From positions 5,533,001 to 5,597,000 of the forward strand of contig NZ_CP025113.1 in the NCBI RefSeq assembly GCF_002831585.1: a stretch of 64,000 nt of DNA, given 5' to 3'. Positions 1-9,949 of the stretch are shown piece by piece. Under the pieces are notes generated by a model. It was not told the origin of the DNA and did no database searches. It saw only the letters and a program-made list of their open reading frames with translations. Source of the stretch: Bradyrhizobium sp. SK17 (lineage in GTDB: Bacteria; Pseudomonadota; Alphaproteobacteria; Rhizobiales; Xanthobacteraceae). A program made the position numbers and the translations under genes. The number at the start of each line of letters is the position of its first letter. Position 1 is the first letter of the stretch.

Positions 1-99
1 ATTAACACTCGAGAATCGAGGGTGGTGGTAATCTGCGGCGGTTGTGCCGCCGTATGACGCGTTCTGTTGTGCCTCATGGTTTCTCAGGGGGACCAGGGA

Positions 100-2328
100 A
101 TGAACCGTTGCCTACGTCCGCTGGCGTGCTTCGCCACCGCCGCAGCACTTGCGCTGTGTCCCGTTCATGCCATCGCCAAGCCGCATCACCAGGCCAAGAG
201 CGGCCACGGGGACAAGAAGGCGCCCAGCGCCAAGTCCAACACCAAATCGAACACCAAGTCCGCGCGCGAGGCTGCCTCCGGCAAGCGTCGCCATGCCAGA
301 CACAGCGCCGACAAACCCAAGTCAGCGAAGGCCAAATCCGTTCCGTCCAAGCCGGCTGAAACCGCGAAGGCATCCGAGCCGGAGAAACCCGCCGGGCCGC
401 AACTGTCGGGCGACCTCGCCACGATCAGGGACGCCATCCTTGCCGCGCGCCGGGGCAAGACCGACGAGGCGACCGACATCCAGGCGAAGATCACCGACCC
501 GGTGGGGCGGAAGCTCGTCGAGTGGTACCTGCTGCGGCATTCGGAATCGAGCGCGCCGTTCAGCCGTTACGCCGCGTTCGTCACCGCCAACCCGGACTGG
601 CCAAGCGTCACGCTGCTGCGCAAGCGGGCCGAGGCGCGGTTGTGGCAGGAGCGCAGCGATCCGGCCACGGTGCACGGCTTCACCCTCGATCAGCCGATCA
701 GCGCCAAGGGCAAGTTCGCGCTCGCCCGCACCTTGCTGGTCGAAGGCGATCGCGATGGCGCCGCGCGGCTGGTCCGCGAGGCCTGGCGCTCGGAAGAGTT
801 GCTGGACCGGACCGAGAGCGACGCCTACGACGCGTTCAAGGACCTGCTGACGTCGGACGATCACCGCGCCCGCATGGACAAGCGGATCGGCGCCAAGGAT
901 CTAACCGGTGCCAGGCGCGCGGCGCAGCACCTCGGCAGCGATGCAGTGGCCATCGTGAAGGCCTGCGGGGCAGTCCGCGGACAATCGAGCAAGGCAGAGG
1001 ACACGCTCAACGACGTGCCGGCCGATGCCCGTAGCGACCTCGGCTACACGCTCTGCCGCATCCAGTGGCTGCTCGCGAAGAACAGGATCGACGATGCGGC
1101 GCGCGTGACGATCGCGGCTGCGCCCGAGACGATGGCGCTGCAAGACACCGATCAATGGTGGCGCGAGCGCCGCATCCTCTCCCGCAAGCTGCTCGACCAG
1201 GGTGAGTACCAGGCGGCCTATGACGTAATCCGGGGCGCGGCGCCGCCGGACAACCCCTACTACCGTTCCGACATGCACTTCATGCGCGGCTGGATCGCGC
1301 TGCGCTATCTCGACGATGCCAGCACCGCCGCGGCGCATTTCGCTCACATCGACGAAGGCCAGACCAACCCGACCGTGCTGGCGCGCGCCGCCTATTGGCG
1401 CGGCCGGGCCGCCGAGGCGCTCGGCAACTCCGCGGCGATGCGGGCCGACTATCAGGCTGCTGCGCGCTACCCGACCGCCTATTACGGCCAGCTCGCGCTG
1501 GCCAAGCTCGGCCGTGATGGCATCGAGCTGCGCGCGCCGACATCAGCGGCCAACGCCGGCAGCATGGCCGCCGACGAGCGGGTGCGGGCCGCCGACATGC
1601 TCTACGCGATCGGCGAGCCGGACGTCGTGCTCTATTTCGTCGCCGACCTCGCCGAGGAAAGCACCGACGTCGGCATGCTCGAGGCGCTCGGCGAACTCAC
1701 CGGCCGTCGCAACGATGCCCGCACCATGCTGCAACTCGGCAAGATCGCGCTCGGCCGCGGCTTTGCCTTCGACCACTACGCCTTCCCGGTCATCGGCATT
1801 CCCAGGCACGCCCCGATCGCTCCCGATATCGGGCGCAGCATGACCTACTCGATCGCGCGTACCGAGAGCGCGTTCGACCAGCGCGACAAGTCGGCAGCCA
1901 ACGCCGTCGGCCTGATGCAGGTGACGCCGGAAGCCGGCCGCGACACCGCCAAGCGCTTCAAGGTCAGCTACGACTGGGACAGGATGGTGTCCGATCCGGT
2001 CTACAACACCCAGATGGGTGCGGCCGAGTTGAGCGCCCTGCTGTCGGAATACCGTGGCTGCCACATCATGACCTTTGCCGGCTACAATGCCGGCCGCGGC
2101 CGGGTCCGCGACTGGATCAAGGCCTATGGCGATCCGCGCGACCCCAATGTCGATGCGATCGACTGGGTCGAGCGGATTCCATTGTCGGAGACGCGCAACT
2201 ACGTGCAGCGCGTGATGGAGAATTTCGCGGTGTATCAGGCGCGCTTCGAGGATGCAGGCACTGCGCTCGCAGCAAAGAGCAGCGACCGCGTCGTGACGCA
2301 GGAGAGCAACGCCGCGCCGGCGCAGTGA
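100..2328 (+). CDS. slt: Soluble lytic murein transglycosylase (Slt70 type)
   Basis: Periplasmic enzyme that cleaves the MurNAc-GlcNAc bond of peptidoglycan with formation of 1,6-anhydroMurNAc. The 742-residue product begins with a Sec signal peptide (MNRCLRPL, then an Ala-rich core ending near PVHAIA), followed by a Lys/Ala/Ser-rich low-complexity linker to about residue 110. A long helical superhelix region comes next, and the C-terminal SLT domain starts near residue 580. That domain holds the catalytic Glu589 in ARTESAF, then GLMQVTPEAG and YNAGRGRV. The start at 100 is preferred over the in-frame ATG at 67 because it has a purine-rich GGGGGACCAGGGA just upstream and puts the signal peptide at the N-terminus. 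It is followed convergently by a small membrane-protein gene. Confidence 0.93.
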   Translation: MNRCLRPLACFATAAALALCPVHAIAKPHHQAKSGHGDKKAPSAKSNTKSNTKSAREAASGKRRHARHSADKPKSAKAKSVPSKPAETAKASEPEKPAGPQLSGDLATIRDAILAARRGKTDEATDIQAKITDPVGRKLVEWYLLRHSESSAPFSRYAAFVTANPDWPSVTLLRKRAEARLWQERSDPATVHGFTLDQPISAKGKFALARTLLVEGDRDGAARLVREAWRSEELLDRTESDAYDAFKDLLTSDDHRARMDKRIGAKDLTGARRAAQHLGSDAVAIVKACGAVRGQSSKAEDTLNDVPADARSDLGYTLCRIQWLLAKNRIDDAARVTIAAAPETMALQDTDQWWRERRILSRKLLDQGEYQAAYDVIRGAAPPDNPYYRSDMHFMRGWIALRYLDDASTAAAHFAHIDEGQTNPTVLARAAYWRGRAAEALGNSAAMRADYQAAARYPTAYYGQLALAKLGRDGIELRAPTSAANAGSMAADERVRAADMLYAIGEPDVVLYFVADLAEESTDVGMLEALGELTGRRNDARTMLQLGKIALGRGFAFDHYAFPVIGIPRHAPIAPDIGRSMTYSIARTESAFDQRDKSAANAVGLMQVTPEAGRDTAKRFKVSYDWDRMVSDPVYNTQMGAAELSALLSEYRGCHIMTFAGYNAGRGRVRDWIKAYGDPRDPNVDAIDWVERIPLSETRNYVQRVMENFAVYQARFEDAGTALAAKSSDRVVTQESNAAPAQ

Positions 2329-2343
2329 GATCAACTGCGGCCG

Positions 2344-2736
2344 CTACAGCAGATCGGTCTCCGTACGAACCTCGGCGCGGGCGAAAAACCAAGACACGCC
2401 TGCGACGAGGCAGGCGAACACCATCCAGGCGATCATCCCGCGGGCCTCACGCTGAGTGTCGATCCCGTAGTCGATGAAGAAGACCGGCAACAGGTACACG
2501 AACGCAATTGTCCAAATACTCCAGAGCCCGCTTCGCGTCAGAATAAGGTAGACGAGGCCGCCGTAAACGAGCTGGACGATCAGCGCAGCAGCCAGGGCGA
2601 TCAAGGACAAACGAAGAATGGCGCCTCCGGATGGAACGGGTGCACCATCCGACATCGCCCAATAGATCATCCATCCGACGAAGGCGACTGTAAAGGCGGC
2701 GCTGGAGACAAGCCAAGCAAGAACGAGATTCTTCAT
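2344..2736 (-). CDS. Small four-helix membrane protein, unknown function
   Basis: A 130-residue protein with about four hydrophobic segments: roughly residues 5-28, 42-65, 70-92 and 100-118. It has a short charged C-terminal tail (RAEVRTETDLL). I do not recognise a family and see no catalytic motif. It lies 31 bases downstream of the Bug-type binding protein gene on the same strand, so it may be the tail of that transcript, and it converges on the lytic transglycosylase gene with only 15 bases between the stops. The even spread of hydrophobic residues and the normal codon use support a real gene. Confidence 0.7.
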   Translation of the reverse strand: MKNLVLAWLVSSAAFTVAFVGWMIYWAMSDGAPVPSGGAILRLSLIALAAALIVQLVYGGLVYLILTRSGLWSIWTIAFVYLLPVFFIDYGIDTQREARGMIAWMVFACLVAGVSWFFARAEVRTETDLL

Positions 2737-2767
2737 GGGCGCCCGCGCCGAAATGTGGACCGGCCTC

Positions 2768-3736
2768 TCAATCGACCTTCACATTGGCGGCCTTGATCAT
2801 CGGCCACCATTTGGCGATTTCCGCCTTCTGCCAGGCACCGAGCGCTTCCGGCGTGAGTTGGTCTTGCGGCGGCATCTGCAAGCCGAGATTTTCGAGCTGC
2901 TTCTTCACGGCGGGATCGCGCAGCGCCTGCACCGCCGCGGTGTTGAGCTTGGCCACGATCTCCTTCGGCGTGCCTTTCGGCACCCAGAGCCCGGACCACA
3001 GCGTCATGTGGAAGCCCGGCAGGCCGGCCTCGTCGACCGTCGGCACCTCCGGCGCGTTCGCAACCCGCTTGGAATCGGTGACGGCATAGGCACGGATGTT
3101 TCCGGCGCGGACCTGGTTGATCGAGTTCGAGGTCTGGTCGACGATGATGTCGATCTGACCGGCGACGAGGTCATTCAGCGCCGGCCCGGTGCCGCGATAC
3201 GGCACGTATTGCAGCTTGATGCCGGAGACGTTCTCGAAATAGAGCCCGGCGATATGGCTGCCGCTGCCGGCGCCGGCGGTGCCCGCGGTCGGTGGCGATG
3301 GCCGCGACTTCAGCCACGCCAGCAGTTCCTTCAGCGATTTCGCCGGCACGTCGTTCTTGCTGACGATGATCATCGGGTTGCTCGGCAGCAGCACCACCGG
3401 CTCGAGATCGTCGACCAGGTCGTAGCCGAGCTTGTAGATCGCGCCATTCGCGACGTGGGTGCCGAGATGACCGAACGAGACGGTGTAGCCATCCGGCGCG
3501 GCGCGCACCGCGCGGCCGACGCCGATCGAGCCACCCGCCCCGGTCACGTTCTCGATCAGGACCACCTCGCCGAGCGACTGCTTCATGCGCTCGCCGAGGA
3601 TACGCGCCATCGCATCCGATGGACCACCGGCCGCGAACGGCACCACGATGGTGATCGGGTGCGCCGGATAGGTTTCTGCCGCGACGGTTCCCGTCAACGC
3701 CACCATCGCCAGCACGGCCAGCACCAGCTTCCGCAT
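2768..3736 (-). CDS. Bug/TctC-family tripartite tricarboxylate transporter substrate-binding protein
   Basis: Periplasmic solute receptor of about 322 residues. MRKLVLAVLAMVALTG forms a signal peptide ending at VAAE, and the mature start YPAHPITIVVPFAAGGPSD is the hallmark of the Bug family. Conserved internal segments include GASGGGS-like VTGAGGSIGVG and the ligand-loop area GTAGAGSGSHIAG. These receptors bind carboxylates and related small acids. No TctA or TctB membrane subunits lie nearby, so this is an orphan receptor, which is common for this expanded family. The start at 3736 is chosen because a longer reading (to 3793) would bury the signal peptide. It follows the threonine-synthase-like gene on the same strand and may share its transcript; the ligand is unknown. 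Confidence 0.9.
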   Translation of the reverse strand: MRKLVLAVLAMVALTGTVAAETYPAHPITIVVPFAAGGPSDAMARILGERMKQSLGEVVLIENVTGAGGSIGVGRAVRAAPDGYTVSFGHLGTHVANGAIYKLGYDLVDDLEPVVLLPSNPMIIVSKNDVPAKSLKELLAWLKSRPSPPTAGTAGAGSGSHIAGLYFENVSGIKLQYVPYRGTGPALNDLVAGQIDIIVDQTSNSINQVRAGNIRAYAVTDSKRVANAPEVPTVDEAGLPGFHMTLWSGLWVPKGTPKEIVAKLNTAAVQALRDPAVKKQLENLGLQMPPQDQLTPEALGAWQKAEIAKWWPMIKAANVKVD

Positions 3737-3814
3737 CACGCTTCCCCTCGAATTTCGTTGTCGTATCATTTTTGAAGGGCCACCTTTCGACAAGATGGCC
3801 CTTCGGATGAGGCG

Positions 3815-5056
<1,242 letters not shown>

Positions 5057-5098
5057 GAGGTGCGCTCTTTCTTGTTCTTGGGTTCACCACTATGAGAC

Positions 5099-5212
5099 CC
5101 GTCACCCTGAGGTGGCCGCTTCTTCAGCGGCCCTCGAAGGGCGACAGGCCCCGCTGTTCGATCCGGACCGTTCATCCTTCGAGGCACACTTCGCGAGCGC
5201 CTCAGGATGACG
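5099..5212. repeat. Palindromic dispersed repeat with nested hairpins
   Basis: This intergenic block is bounded by inverted ends (CGTCACCCTGAGG at the left, CCTCAGGATGACG at the right). Inside are a perfect 7-bp hairpin (GGCCGCT at 5114-5120 with AGCGGCC at 5126-5132) and a second pair (CCTCGAAGG at 5132-5140 with CCTTCGAGG at 5176-5184). Such extragenic palindromes are common in Bradyrhizobium-type genomes. It sits between lpd and the threonine-synthase-like gene and contains no credible gene. Confidence 0.7.
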
Positions 5213-5239
5213 GAACTGGCAAATCTTGAGCCGCGGCTC

Positions 5240-6661
5240 TCAAATATTCAGCACCCTTCCGTACGCATCCAGCACCGCTTCCTTCATCATCTCCGACAAG
5301 GTCGGATGCGGGAACACGGTGTGCATCAATTCCTCTTCCGTGGTCTCCAGGTTCATCGCCACCACATAGCCCTGGATCAGCTCGGTCACCTCGGCGCCGA
5401 TCATATGCGCGCCGAGCAACTGCCCGGTCTTCTTGTCGAACACCACCTTGACGAGGCCCTGGTCCTCGCCGAGCGCAATCGCCTTGCCGTTACCGACGAA
5501 CGGGAAGCGGCCGATGCGGATCTCGCGGCCGCCCTCCTTGGCCTTGGCTTCCGTGAGGCCAACCGAGGCGACCTGCGGGTTGCAATAGGTACAGCCCGGG
5601 ATCAGCAGCTTGTCCATCGGATGCGGATGCAGGCCCTTGATCGCCTCGATGCAGATCACGCCCTCATGCTCAGCCTTGTGCGCCAGCATCGGGGGTCCTG
5701 CGACGTCGCCGATCGCATAGATCCCGGGGACGTTGGTCTTGCCGAGGCCGTCGATCACGATGCAACCGCGGTCGGTCTTGACGCCGAGCTTCTCCAGCCC
5801 GAGATTTTCGATATTGCCGACCACGCCGACCGCCGAGATCACGCGCTCGAATTCCTTGGTCTGGGGCTGGCCCTTGCCGTCGTCGATGGTCGCGACCACG
5901 CTGTCGGCCTTCTTTTCCAGCTTCGTCACCTTGGTCGAGGACATGATCTTGATGCCCATCTTCTCGAACCGCTTGCGCGCCAGCCCGGCGATCTCCGCGT
6001 CCTCGACGGGCAGGATCTGCGGCAACACCTCGACCACGGTGACGTCGGATCCCATGGTGTGGAAGAACGAGGCGAATTCGATGCCGATCGCGCCCGAGCC
6101 CACCACCAGCAGCGACTTCGGCATCCGCTCCGGCACCATCGCCTCGAAATAGGTCCAGATCAGCTTCTTGTCGGGCTCGAGCCCGGGCAGCACGCGCGGC
6201 CGCGCGCCGGTCGCGACGATGATGTGCTTGGCCTGATAGACGCCCTCGCCGCTGGCGCCCTTCGGCGCTTCGACCGCGGATTTCTTCACCGTGATCTTGC
6301 CGGGCGCGTCGATCGTGGCGTCGCCCCAGATCACCGTGACCTTGTTCTTCTTCATCAGGAAGCCGACGCCGTCGTTGAGCCGCTTCGAGACGCCGCGCGA
6401 GCGCTGCACCACCGCCTTCGGATCGAACGAGACGTTGTCCGCCGACAGCCCGTAATCCTTGGCGTGCTGCATGTAATGGTAGATCTCGGCCGAGCGCAGC
6501 AGCGCCTTGGTCGGGATGCAGCCCCAGTTCAGGCAGATGCCGCCGAGATAGGATTTCTCGACGATCGCGGTCTTGAAGCCGAGCTGGGCGGCGCGGATCG
6601 CGGTGACGTAGCCGCCGGGGCCGGAGCCGATGATGATGACGTCGAAGGATGTGTCGGCCAT
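5240..6661 (-). CDS. lpdA: Dihydrolipoyl dehydrogenase (E3 of pyruvate dehydrogenase)
   Basis: Cytosolic flavoenzyme of 473 residues that reoxidises the dihydrolipoyl groups of E2 and passes electrons to NAD+. The FAD motif is IIGSGPGGYVTAIRAA, the redox disulfide is in GGICLNWGCIPTKALL, the NAD-binding loop is VVGSGAIGIEFASF, and the C-terminal catalytic His-Glu is in HPTLSEMMKEA. The ATG at 6661 overlaps the stop of the upstream 58-residue membrane protein as TAATG, which points to translational coupling. It is the last gene of the pdh operon, and its position ties it to the pyruvate rather than the 2-oxoglutarate complex. Confidence 0.96.
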   Translation of the reverse strand: MADTSFDVIIIGSGPGGYVTAIRAAQLGFKTAIVEKSYLGGICLNWGCIPTKALLRSAEIYHYMQHAKDYGLSADNVSFDPKAVVQRSRGVSKRLNDGVGFLMKKNKVTVIWGDATIDAPGKITVKKSAVEAPKGASGEGVYQAKHIIVATGARPRVLPGLEPDKKLIWTYFEAMVPERMPKSLLVVGSGAIGIEFASFFHTMGSDVTVVEVLPQILPVEDAEIAGLARKRFEKMGIKIMSSTKVTKLEKKADSVVATIDDGKGQPQTKEFERVISAVGVVGNIENLGLEKLGVKTDRGCIVIDGLGKTNVPGIYAIGDVAGPPMLAHKAEHEGVICIEAIKGLHPHPMDKLLIPGCTYCNPQVASVGLTEAKAKEGGREIRIGRFPFVGNGKAIALGEDQGLVKVVFDKKTGQLLGAHMIGAEVTELIQGYVVAMNLETTEEELMHTVFPHPTLSEMMKEAVLDAYGRVLNI

Positions 6662-6837
6662 TACCTGTACTCCTGCCAGACCGTGCCGAGCAGCACGGCC
6701 CACACCAGCGCGAGCACGCCGGTCCCGATGATCATGATCCTGAACTGGATCGTGGAAATGAGGTCGCGGCTAACCGCGACGAGCAACGCGATGGCGATGG
6801 CCGCGAGGACGACGTACGGACCGTAGATCGCGTACAT
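6661..6837 (-). CDS. 58-residue small membrane protein embedded in the pdh operon
   Basis: A short reading frame starting MYAIYGPYVVLAAIAIAL and ending GTVWQEYR. It has two strongly hydrophobic stretches: residues 7-22 and about 33-52, separated by the polar VSRDLISTIQFR. It lies 12 bases after pdhC, and its TAA overlaps the lpdA ATG (TAATG). The tight packing, the coding-like composition and the coupling argue that it is translated. The function is unknown. It could anchor part of the complex to the membrane or merely relay translation to lpdA; both ideas are inference. Confidence 0.72.
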   Translation of the reverse strand: MYAIYGPYVVLAAIAIALLVAVSRDLISTIQFRIMIIGTGVLALVWAVLLGTVWQEYR

Positions 6838-6849
6838 GGTCGATCCCCG

Positions 6850-8202
6850 TCAGACCATCATCATCACGGGGTTTTCGATCAACTGCTTGAAGGCGCCGAT
6901 CAGCTCGGCACCGAGCGCGCCGTCGATGGCGCGGTGGTCGCACGACAGGGTGACGCTCATCATCTGTGCGATCTCGATCTTGCCGCCACGTACGACGGGG
7001 CGCTCCTCCGAGGTGCCGACCGCGAGGATCGAGGCATGCGGCGGGTTGATCACGGCGGTGAAGTGGTTGATGCCGTACATGCCGAGGTTGGAGACTGCGG
7101 TGGTGCCGCCCTGGTATTCCTCCGGCTTCAGCTTGCGGGCGCGGGCGCGCGCGGCGAAATCCTTCATCTCGTTGGAGATGGTCGACAGCGTCTTGGTCTC
7201 GGCCTTGCGGATGATCGGGGTGATCAGGCCGCCCGGCATCGCCACCGCGACGCCGACGTCGGAATGCTTGTGCTTGAGCATGCCGCCTTCGGTCCAGCTC
7301 ACGTTGCAGTTCGGGATCTTCTGCAACGCCACCGCCATCGCCTTGATGACGAAGTCGTTGACCGAGATCTTGTAGAGCGGCTTCTTCTCCTTGTCCTTCG
7401 GCGCTGACGCGTTGATCTCCTCGCGCGCGGCGAGCAGCTTGCCGATGTCGCAGTCGATGGTCAGGTAGAAGTGCGGGACATTCTGCACCGAGGCGGTGAG
7501 CCGCTGCGCGATGGTGCGGCGCATGCCGTCATGCGGGACGATTTCGTAGGAGCCCGGCTCGTACAGCGCCAGGATCTGCTTGTCCGACATCGACGGCGCG
7601 ATGCTCGGGCCGGCCGCTGCGGGCGCAGCCGCCGGCGCCTTCAGGCCCTTGCCGGACTTGGCCTCCTCGACGTCACGCGCGACCACGCGGCCGTGCGGGC
7701 CGGTGCCGGTGATGCGGGCGATCTCGATATTGGCTTCCTTGGCGAGGCGCCGCGCCAACGGCGACGAGAAGATGCGGGCGTGTCCATTGGCCTGCGCCGC
7801 GGGAGCTGCTGCCGGCTGTGGCGCCGGTGCAGCGGCCGGTTTCGGCTCAGGCGCGGCCGCAGGAGCCGGCTTAGCTGCTTCGGCGGGCTTCGGTGCCTCG
7901 GCAGGCTTGGCCGCCGGTGCCGCGCCGCCTCCGGCGTTAGCCGCCGCCTTCACGTCCTCGCCGTCGCCGGCGAGCACCGCGATCACGTCGTTGACCGGCA
8001 CGTCCTGGGTGCCCTCGGGCACCACGATCTTGGCGATCGTGCCTTCATCGACCGCCTCGACTTCCATCGTCGCCTTGTCGGTCTCGATCTCCGCGATCAC
8101 GTCGCCGGACTTGACCTTGTCGCCCTCTTTCTTGAGCCACTTGGCGAGGTTGCCCTTTTCCATCGTCGGCGACAGCGCGGGCATGAGAATATTGATCGGC
8201 AT
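6850..8202 (-). CDS. pdhC: Pyruvate dehydrogenase complex dihydrolipoamide acetyltransferase (E2)
   Basis: A 450-residue core subunit that transfers the acetyl group from lipoyl-lysine to CoA. An N-terminal lipoyl domain (about 1-80) carries Lys43 in [11 protein letters not shown]. An Ala/Pro/Lys-rich flexible linker follows (about 85-135), then the E3/E1-binding domain ([31 protein letters not shown]), a second linker, and the catalytic domain with [15 protein letters not shown] near the C-terminus. The start [14 protein letters not shown] matches the family exactly; the reading frame is open further upstream only in non-coding composition. It begins 2 bases after the DUF5076 gene stop. Confidence 0.96.
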   Translation of the reverse strand: MPINILMPALSPTMEKGNLAKWLKKEGDKVKSGDVIAEIETDKATMEVEAVDEGTIAKIVVPEGTQDVPVNDVIAVLAGDGEDVKAAANAGGGAAPAAKPAEAPKPAEAAKPAPAAAPEPKPAAAPAPQPAAAPAAQANGHARIFSSPLARRLAKEANIEIARITGTGPHGRVVARDVEEAKSGKGLKAPAAAPAAAGPSIAPSMSDKQILALYEPGSYEIVPHDGMRRTIAQRLTASVQNVPHFYLTIDCDIGKLLAAREEINASAPKDKEKKPLYKISVNDFVIKAMAVALQKIPNCNVSWTEGGMLKHKHSDVGVAVAMPGGLITPIIRKAETKTLSTISNEMKDFAARARARKLKPEEYQGGTTAVSNLGMYGINHFTAVINPPHASILAVGTSEERPVVRGGKIEIAQMMSVTLSCDHRAIDGALGAELIGAFKQLIENPVMMMV

Positions 8203-8204
8203 TG

Positions 8205-8510
8205 TCAGTGACCTTGTTGCGACCGCGGTTTGGTTTGGCCCATGTCGGTCGGCCGGGCGATTTCGGCTTCGAACATCTCGACGATGCGCGCGAGCGCTTC
8301 GTCCTCGGTGTATTCGCTCTCGCGCGAATAGGCACGCGCAGCATGGCGGGCGATGTCGACGAGCATCAGCCCCCACATGTCCGGCTCCTCGAAGGCGCGC
8401 TGGAACGCGATCGACAGGCCGCCATCGACGACGAAGGCGCGCAGCACCTCGATGGCATCGTCGCGCCCCATCACGTCGGGCGGCAGCGGCTGCTCTTTGG
8501 GACCGGCCAT
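8205..8510 (-). CDS. DUF5076-type small protein in the pdh operon
   Basis: A 101-residue soluble acidic protein starting [26 protein letters not shown] and containing the conserved-looking [17 protein letters not shown] place it in DUF5076 from memory of the same gene in related rhizobial pdh operons. It lies between pdhB (5 bases after its stop) and pdhC (2 bases before its start), so it is co-translated with the E1 and E2 subunits. No catalytic motif is visible. The position suggests a role in assembling or tuning the complex, but no function has been shown here. Confidence 0.85.
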   Translation of the reverse strand: MAGPKEQPLPPDVMGRDDAIEVLRAFVVDGGLSIAFQRAFEEPDMWGLMLVDIARHAARAYSRESEYTEDEALARIVEMFEAEIARPTDMGQTKPRSQQGH

Positions 8511-8515
8511 CGGCG

Positions 8516-9904
8516 CTACCGGTAGGACACGGCCTTGGCGGCCGCGACCACCTCGGCGACGGAAGGCAGAGCGAGCTTCTCGAGGTTGGCTGCGTAAGGC
8601 ATCGGCACGTCCTTGCCGGAGACGCGCGCAACGGGAGCGTCGAGATAGTCGAACGCATGCTCCATGATGCGCGCGGCGACCTCGGAGCCGACGCCGCTCT
8701 GCTGCCAGCCCTCCTCGACCGTGACCGCACGGCCGGTCTTCTTCACCGAGTTGATGATCGTCTCGGTGTCCATCGGACGGATGGTGCGGAGATCGATCAC
8801 CTCGGCCTCGATGCCTTCCTTGGCGAGCTCATCGGCGGCCTTCAGCGCATAGGACATGCCCATCGCCCAGGAGACGATGGTGACGTCCTTGCCGGAGCGC
8901 GCAATCCGCGCCTTGCCGATCGGCACCACGAAATCGGGCAGCTTCGGCACCTCGCCGGTGTGGCCGTACAGCATTTCGTTCTCGAGGAAGACCACCGGAT
9001 TGGGATCGCGGATCGCGGCCTTGAGCAGGCCCTTGTAGTCGGCGGCCGAGTACGGCGCGATCACCTTGAGGCCCGGGATCTGCGAATACCAGGCGGCGTA
9101 GTCCTGGCTGTGCTGGGCGGCGACACGGGCGGCGGCACCGTTCGGGCCGCGGAACACGATCGAGCAGCCCATCTGGCCGCCGGACATATACAGCGTCTTG
9201 GCCGCGGAGTTGATGATCTGGTCGATCGCCTGCATCGCGAAATTCCAGGTCATGAACTCGACGATCGGCTTCAGCCCGGCCATCGCGGCGCCGACGCCGA
9301 CGCCGGCAAAACCGTGCTCGGTGATCGGCGTATCGATCACGCGCCGCGCGCCGAACTCCTGCAACAGGCCCTGCGTCACCTTGTAGGCGCCCTGATATTC
9401 CGCGACCTCTTCGCCCATGATGAAGACGTCGCCGTCGCGGCGCATCTCCTCGGCCATCGCATCGCGCAGCGCCTCGCGGATGGTCTGCGTGACCATCTCG
9501 GTGCCGGCCGGAATTTCCGGATCGGGCAGCGCCTCGCTGACCGGCGCGGCCGGCGCTTCCGCCTTTGCATCCGACTTGGCGTCGGCAGCAGGTGCAGCCT
9601 CCGCGGCCTTCGGCTGCGGCGCCGCAGCGGCCGGCGCCTTGGCGAGATCGGCGGCGCTTTCGCCGTCGGCCAGGATGGTGGCGATCGGCGTATTCACCGC
9701 GACATCGGCGGTGCCTTCCGGAATCAGGATCTTGCCGAGCGTGCCCTCGTCGGTGGCCTCGACCTCCATCGTCGCCTTGTCTGTCTCGATCTCGGCGATG
9801 ACGTCACCGGACTTGATGGTCTCGCCTTCCTTCTTCAGCCATTTGGCGAGGTTGCCCTTCTCCATGGTGGGCGACAGCGCAGGCATCAGCACTTGAATGG
9901 GCAT
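8516..9904 (-). CDS. pdhB: Pyruvate dehydrogenase E1 beta subunit with N-terminal lipoyl domain
   Basis: A 462-residue beta subunit of the E1 heterotetramer. It differs from the standard 325-residue form by an added lipoyl domain at residues 1-80 (Lys43 in [11 protein letters not shown]), nearly identical to that of PdhC, followed by an Ala-rich linker to about residue 135. The transketolase-like part then carries [34 protein letters not shown] and the C-terminal domain ending [10 protein letters not shown]. This E1beta-lipoyl fusion is known in alphaproteobacteria. It lies 45 bases after pdhA. Confidence 0.96.
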   Translation of the reverse strand: MPIQVLMPALSPTMEKGNLAKWLKKEGETIKSGDVIAEIETDKATMEVEATDEGTLGKILIPEGTADVAVNTPIATILADGESAADLAKAPAAAAPQPKAAEAAPAADAKSDAKAEAPAAPVSEALPDPEIPAGTEMVTQTIREALRDAMAEEMRRDGDVFIMGEEVAEYQGAYKVTQGLLQEFGARRVIDTPITEHGFAGVGVGAAMAGLKPIVEFMTWNFAMQAIDQIINSAAKTLYMSGGQMGCSIVFRGPNGAAARVAAQHSQDYAAWYSQIPGLKVIAPYSAADYKGLLKAAIRDPNPVVFLENEMLYGHTGEVPKLPDFVVPIGKARIARSGKDVTIVSWAMGMSYALKAADELAKEGIEAEVIDLRTIRPMDTETIINSVKKTGRAVTVEEGWQQSGVGSEVAARIMEHAFDYLDAPVARVSGKDVPMPYAANLEKLALPSVAEVVAAAKAVSYR

Positions 9905-9949
9905 ATCGGCTCCCGAAATCGGTCTTGAAATTAGTCTGCGCGGGTGGGG

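Noticed and set aside
5207..6826. Long plus-strand open frame opposite lpdA (539 codons)
   Set aside because: Shadow of a GC-rich real gene: rich in Arg, His, Asp and Leu, no recognisable fold, fully antisense to lpdA.
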